The translations under genes and the position numbers were made by a program. Source: Ilyomonas sp964249755 (GTDB taxonomy: Bacteria; Bacteroidota; Bacteroidia; Chitinophagales; Chitinophagaceae). Taken from it: a DNA stretch of 64,000 nt. The stretch lies in assembly GCA_964249755.1 (NCBI GenBank), contig CAXUDB010000001.1, positions 1,178,001 to 1,242,000 on the forward strand, written 5' to 3'. The notes beneath the pieces were generated by a model. It saw only the letters and a list, made by a program, of their open reading frames with translations. It was not told the DNA's origin and did no database searches. This document shows positions 61,100 to 64,000 of this stretch, piece after piece. Every line of letters begins with the position of its first letter. Positions within the stretch are counted from its first letter, which is position 1.

Positions 61100-61164
61100 G
61101 CCACAAAGGCAGGAAGGCACAAAGTACATTGTTTATATCTTTTGCGCCTTCGCGTCTATGTGGC
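61100..61164. repeat. Dispersed long-hairpin element, copy 2
   Basis: The left arm reads gccacaaaggcaggaaggca then caaag (61100-61124); the right arm at 61139-61164 is an imperfect reverse complement, with cgccttcgcgtct and tgtggc. The pattern matches the arms at 21511-21632, so this is a second copy, with a short loop, between the GT4 and sulfotransferase genes. Confidence 0.65.
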
Positions 61165-61173
61165 AAAATATAG

Positions 61174-62112
61174 TTATGCCGATACAATTTGCAGAATGCG
61201 TTGTTTGGTTTCTTCGGAGAAAGAAGTTTTCTTCGAGGTGCGGTTATTGCGGTTGGCTACGATGATGTTTTTCATGTAATCATCTACAAATTTCGATGGT
61301 GGCAACTGCATAAAATCCATCATTTTTTGGATGAACAGGTGTGGGTCTTTTACAAAATCTTCGTAGTGAGATTCATAAACATTCAGCCCCAGCTTTTTGA
61401 TTTCATACTCTGTAGTTTCCATTAGCTTTTTATACTGAAAAGCGGTGATCAAAGCGGGATCATCTTTTAATGTTTCGGCTTCCTTTTCTTCTTCAGGTGT
61501 ATAAGCGCCAACCCACCACAAACGGTTGATACCTTTCGTTTGCCAGAAGCCTACTTCAAGCCAGGAACGTATGGTGGCAATAGGTTCGCGAACAATGTTT
61601 ATAATGATCGCATCCGGAAAAATTGAGGTTAAGTATTCAAGCCTTGCTGGTCCTGTAAACTTCATGATCAAACGCTTCCGGCCCTGGTATTTTACCTGTT
61701 TGGCAAGCATCAAACGGATGTATTTCCTTTCTTCTTCTGTTGCTTTGGTATCTAATAAAAAACCACGGGAAAAATCAATGCGGTGACCCGTAATTTTCTC
61801 CCAGAAATTATAGCGCTCAATCGGGCTGAAGATGGCCAAATTCAATAACTGAGTACCGCGGTTCTGTCTTGTATTTTTACTTACACCTACAAAGTTCCAG
61901 AACTTTACCAGCCGCCACCATTTGTTGTCAAATAGCCGACGCAGGTAATTGATTTGTGGCAGCTTTGGAAAGATTTCCTGGTAGTTGTTGTGCCACGCTA
62001 AATCTTCGTGCTGAAACAATATTTCAGAAATAATAGTGGTGCCGGAACGACCACTGCCGAACAAAATAATAGGCTTTTCCAGCAGCTTTTCGTATGCGGT
62101 AGAATCACTCAT
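61174..62112 (-). CDS. Sulfotransferase (first of a tandem pair)
   Basis: The 312-aa protein is a PAPS-dependent sulfotransferase-like protein. Its 5'-phosphosulfate-binding loop is FGSGRSGTTIISEIL (residues 18-32) and the 3'-phosphate site appears as VREPIATIRSWLEVGFWQ. The two copies share large parts such as LAWHNNYQEIFPKLPQINY, YTPEEEKEAE and AFQYKKLMETTEYEI. The substrate is not readable; polysaccharides, lipids and proteins are all possible. A GT4 gene lies downstream, which makes a sulfated glycan plausible. The gene starts 8 bp after the stop of the second copy, so both should be one transcript. Confidence 0.85.
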   Translation of the reverse strand: MSDSTAYEKLLEKPIILFGSGRSGTTIISEILFQHEDLAWHNNYQEIFPKLPQINYLRRLFDNKWWRLVKFWNFVGVSKNTRQNRGTQLLNLAIFSPIERYNFWEKITGHRIDFSRGFLLDTKATEEERKYIRLMLAKQVKYQGRKRLIMKFTGPARLEYLTSIFPDAIIINIVREPIATIRSWLEVGFWQTKGINRLWWVGAYTPEEEKEAETLKDDPALITAFQYKKLMETTEYEIKKLGLNVYESHYEDFVKDPHLFIQKMMDFMQLPPSKFVDDYMKNIIVANRNNRTSKKTSFSEETKQRILQIVSA

Positions 62113-62120
62113 AAGCGGCG

Positions 62121-63032
62121 TTATACAACGGCTTTGTCAGCCACGATGTCGAGTATGTTTTTCTTTTGCTCTTCGGTAAAATAACTTTTGCGGTCTTCGG
62201 TAGGTTTGGTGTTGCGGATGGTAACACGGTTTGCCATAAAATCGTCCACCAATTTGGATGGCTGCAACTGCAGCTTGTTCATCAAATCGACAATAAAGCC
62301 TTTGGGGTCTTTTACAAAATCTTCATAATTCACTTCGTAAATCTCCGGCTTCATTTTGTTAATCTCATAAGCCGTTGTTTCGCTCAGTTTTTTGTATTGA
62401 AAAGCAGTAATCAGTTCCGGGTGCGTAGCTAATTTCTCGGCCATCGCTTCTTCTTCTGGTGTATAAGCGCCTGTCCACCAAAGCTGCGTTTTGCCTTTAT
62501 CCTGCCAGAAGTTTACTTCCAGCCAGGAGCGCACCGTAGCAATGGGTCCGCGCTGCACATTCACAAACACCGCATCCGGAAAAATACTCATCAAATATTC
62601 CATGCGAGACGGACCTGTGGTTTTAAAAGCCAGCCGTTTGCGCTTCTGGTATTTCACCATTTTGCCAAACAGGTTGCGCATGTATTTCACTTCTTTGTCG
62701 CTTGCTTTTGTGTTTAATAAAAAGCCGCGCGAGAAGTCGATGTTCGGCCCGGTTATCTTTTCCCAAAAGTTATAACGCTCAATAGGACGAAACGCAAGCC
62801 AGTTAAATACGTTCTTATTGTTTTGCGTATTCATGCCAATCTTTCGCCACCATTTGTTATCAAACAAACGACGGATGTAATTGACCTGCGGAACGCGTGG
62901 AAACAGCTCCTGGAAATTGTTATGCCAGGCTAAGTCTTCGTGCTGAAAAACAATGTCGGAAATAATAGTGGTGCCTGAACGCCCTGTGCCGAAGATGATA
63001 ATTGGCTTGCGAAGATATTCTTCGTACCTCAT
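62121..63032 (-). CDS. Sulfotransferase (second of a tandem pair)
   Basis: The 303-aa protein is a close paralogue of its neighbour. Its PAPS-binding loop is FGTGRSGTTIISDIV (residues 14-28) and the 3'-phosphate region is VQRGPIATVRSWLEVNFWQ. Corresponding motifs run in the same order through both proteins, so the pair arose by tandem duplication and may differ in acceptor. It is upstream of the first copy and begins the presumed operon. PAPS would come from cysDN/cysC-type genes that are not in this window. Confidence 0.85.
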   Translation of the reverse strand: MRYEEYLRKPIIIFGTGRSGTTIISDIVFQHEDLAWHNNFQELFPRVPQVNYIRRLFDNKWWRKIGMNTQNNKNVFNWLAFRPIERYNFWEKITGPNIDFSRGFLLNTKASDKEVKYMRNLFGKMVKYQKRKRLAFKTTGPSRMEYLMSIFPDAVFVNVQRGPIATVRSWLEVNFWQDKGKTQLWWTGAYTPEEEAMAEKLATHPELITAFQYKKLSETTAYEINKMKPEIYEVNYEDFVKDPKGFIVDLMNKLQLQPSKLVDDFMANRVTIRNTKPTEDRKSYFTEEQKKNILDIVADKAVV

Positions 63033-63330
63033 TGGCTTTTGTTTGGTTTGGTGGTAAAAATAGTGAAAAATTTGTTGTGCCTGTCTTCGCCGTACTGATT
63101 ACAGTGTTGCGTTTGTATTTTATGTACGATGCAACGCTGCCTTTTATTCTATCAAAACAATGCTACTGGTTTATAATGAAGTCATAACGATGGAGCATTG
63201 TCTTATCATTTGCAAAAGCGATTAATTTTTGATTAAATCAGCTTTTGCTTACTGTGGATAATAGAATTTGGAAAGATTTCGCAGAGAAAACAATAACGTT
63301 TATAACACTTCTTTTTAAGAAACACACACA
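63033..63330. other. Spacer between mutS and the sulfotransferase pair
   Basis: This 298-bp spacer contains a short hairpin (GCAAAAGC at 63212-63219 and GCTTTTGC at 63241-63248) without a good T-run. It may mark the end of mutS, but the evidence is weak. I see no gene. Confidence 0.4.
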
Positions 63331-64000
63331 TTACTTTAGCAAACCCTTTACCTCATTCAATTTCATCAGCGCTTCCACAGGTGTTAAGCGGTTAATGTCT
63401 ATTGTTTCCAGTAATTCTCTTATCTCTTTAAACGTCTCACTGTGCGCATCAAAAATAGAAAGCTGCATCCGCGGCGACGATAGCTTCTTTACGTTGCTTT
63501 CTAAGCTGCTTACTTTTATACTGCCATTCTTTTCGGCTTCAAGTTTTTCGAACTTCCCCTCTTCCCGGTTCTCTTCATTTTTCTCCTCCAGTTGCTGCAA
63601 AATTTCATTCGCACGATGAATCAGCTCTGGTGGCATGCCTGCCATTTTCGCCACATGAATACCGAAGCTATGTGTGCTGCCGCCCGGAGCCAGCTTGCGC
63701 AAAAAGATGATGCGGTTATTAATCTCTTTGTTCGTGATATGATAGTTTTTGACACGTGGCAGTTTGTTTTCCAGTTCGTTCAGTTCATGATAGTGCGTGG
63801 CAAACAATGTCTTTGGCGCTACCGGCGATTGATGCAAATATTCTGCAATGCTCCACGCAATGGAAATGCCATCATAGGTAGAAGTGCCTCTGCCAATCTC
63901 ATCTAGCAGTACCAAACTGCGTTGTGAAATATTATTGATGATGCTTGCCGTTTCATTCATCTCCACCATAAACGTGCTCTCGCCGCCGCTTACATTATCA
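63331..64000 (-). CDS. mutS: DNA mismatch repair protein MutS, 3' part (cut by the window edge)
   Basis: This is the C-terminal part of MutS, which recognises mismatches and starts repair. Visible parts are the signature DNVSGGESTFMVEMNE (just before the first methionine, so the frame continues beyond the window), Walker B LVLLDEIGRGTS, the H-loop FATHYHEL and the C-terminal dimerisation region with LTPVEALMKLNEVKGLLK. The Walker A P-loop and all mismatch-binding domains lie to the right of position 64000. Nothing suggests truncation. It is followed by a spacer and the sulfotransferase pair in the same direction. Confidence 0.97.
   Translation of the reverse strand, partial: DNVSGGESTFMVEMNETASIINNISQRSLVLLDEIGRGTSTYDGISIAWSIAEYLHQSPVAPKTLFATHYHELNELENKLPRVKNYHITNKEINNRIIFLRKLAPGGSTHSFGIHVAKMAGMPPELIHRANEILQQLEEKNEENREEGKFEKLEAEKNGSIKVSSLESNVKKLSSPRMQLSIFDAHSETFKEIRELLETIDINRLTPVEALMKLNEVKGLLK

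Overview
The window reads as chromosomal DNA of a Bacteroidota bacterium, most likely family Chitinophagaceae. The evidence is a set of promoter-like boxes of the form TAnnTTTG, a type IX secretion (T9SS) C-terminal domain on a large ELWxxDGT-repeat protein, a TonB-dependent receptor with a carboxypeptidase-regulatory-like N-terminus, a DksA/TraR protein directly behind ileS, HemJ, a FatA-like acyl-ACP thioesterase and several families typical of that phylum. I cannot fix the genus. Most of the window is core-genome housekeeping. There is no prophage, insertion sequence, integrase or CRISPR-Cas locus. The unusual material is in intergenic repeats and a few uncharacterised proteins.

Layout. 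0.3-7.5 kb: tsaE (-), a copper-type P-ATPase followed 19 bp later by recQ (+), then thiL and an inositol-monophosphatase-like gene (-), and a Nudix hydrolase (+). 7.5-14.6 kb: pentapeptide-repeat protein, thrC, glmS (-), a GNAT acetyltransferase (+), a membrane protein and glmM (-); glmS and glmM both feed UDP-GlcNAc synthesis. 15-25 kb: a FadN-type beta-oxidation fusion protein, an M15 peptidase, rmuC, an acyl-ACP thioesterase, a secreted protein, a TonB receptor, a DUF445 protein and tRNA-His. 25-31 kb: a 21-bp repeat array, ileS, a DksA-like protein with a histone-H1-like tail, and an XAC2610-like secreted protein. 31-38 kb: a GT2 glycosyltransferase and riboflavin synthase, a 43-bp repeat array, truB, then hemH - four-helix-bundle (IVP-like) gene - hemJ, and tyrS. 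38-48 kb: secreted beta-propeller-like protein, a COQ7/ferritin-like protein, the T9SS protein, a 680-aa protein with an RNA-polymerase alpha-CTD-like N-terminus, SMP-30, GH43 and DUF2809. 47.7-54.9 kb: pbpC with a translationally coupled 2'-5' RNA ligase-like gene, an SGNH/MBOAT acyl-transfer pair, and DUF2383 and DUF4142 proteins. 55-64 kb: an S41 protease, a secreted protein, malate dehydrogenase, a thioredoxin-like protein, a GT4, two tandem sulfotransferases and the 3' part of mutS, cut by the window edge.

The most interesting structure is repetitive. (i) Arrays with a 7-bp period (GTGAAAG/GTGAGAA type or AAATGCA type) sit at the 3' end of hemH, directly before hemJ, directly before thrC and inside the ileS reading frame. 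The hemH and hemJ copies are in opposite orientation and bracket a lone four-helix-bundle gene, so that gene looks like an insertion into a heme operon. (ii) A strict 43-bp-period array of about ten diverged units fills the ribE-truB gap. (iii) A 21-bp-period array of about eight units with palindromic cores lies upstream of ileS. (iv) Two copies of a long imperfect hairpin (arms of the CCnCAAAGnCGCGAAG type) lie about 40 kb apart. None of these looks like CRISPR. Among proteins, the alpha-CTD-like protein is the best candidate for an undescribed regulator.
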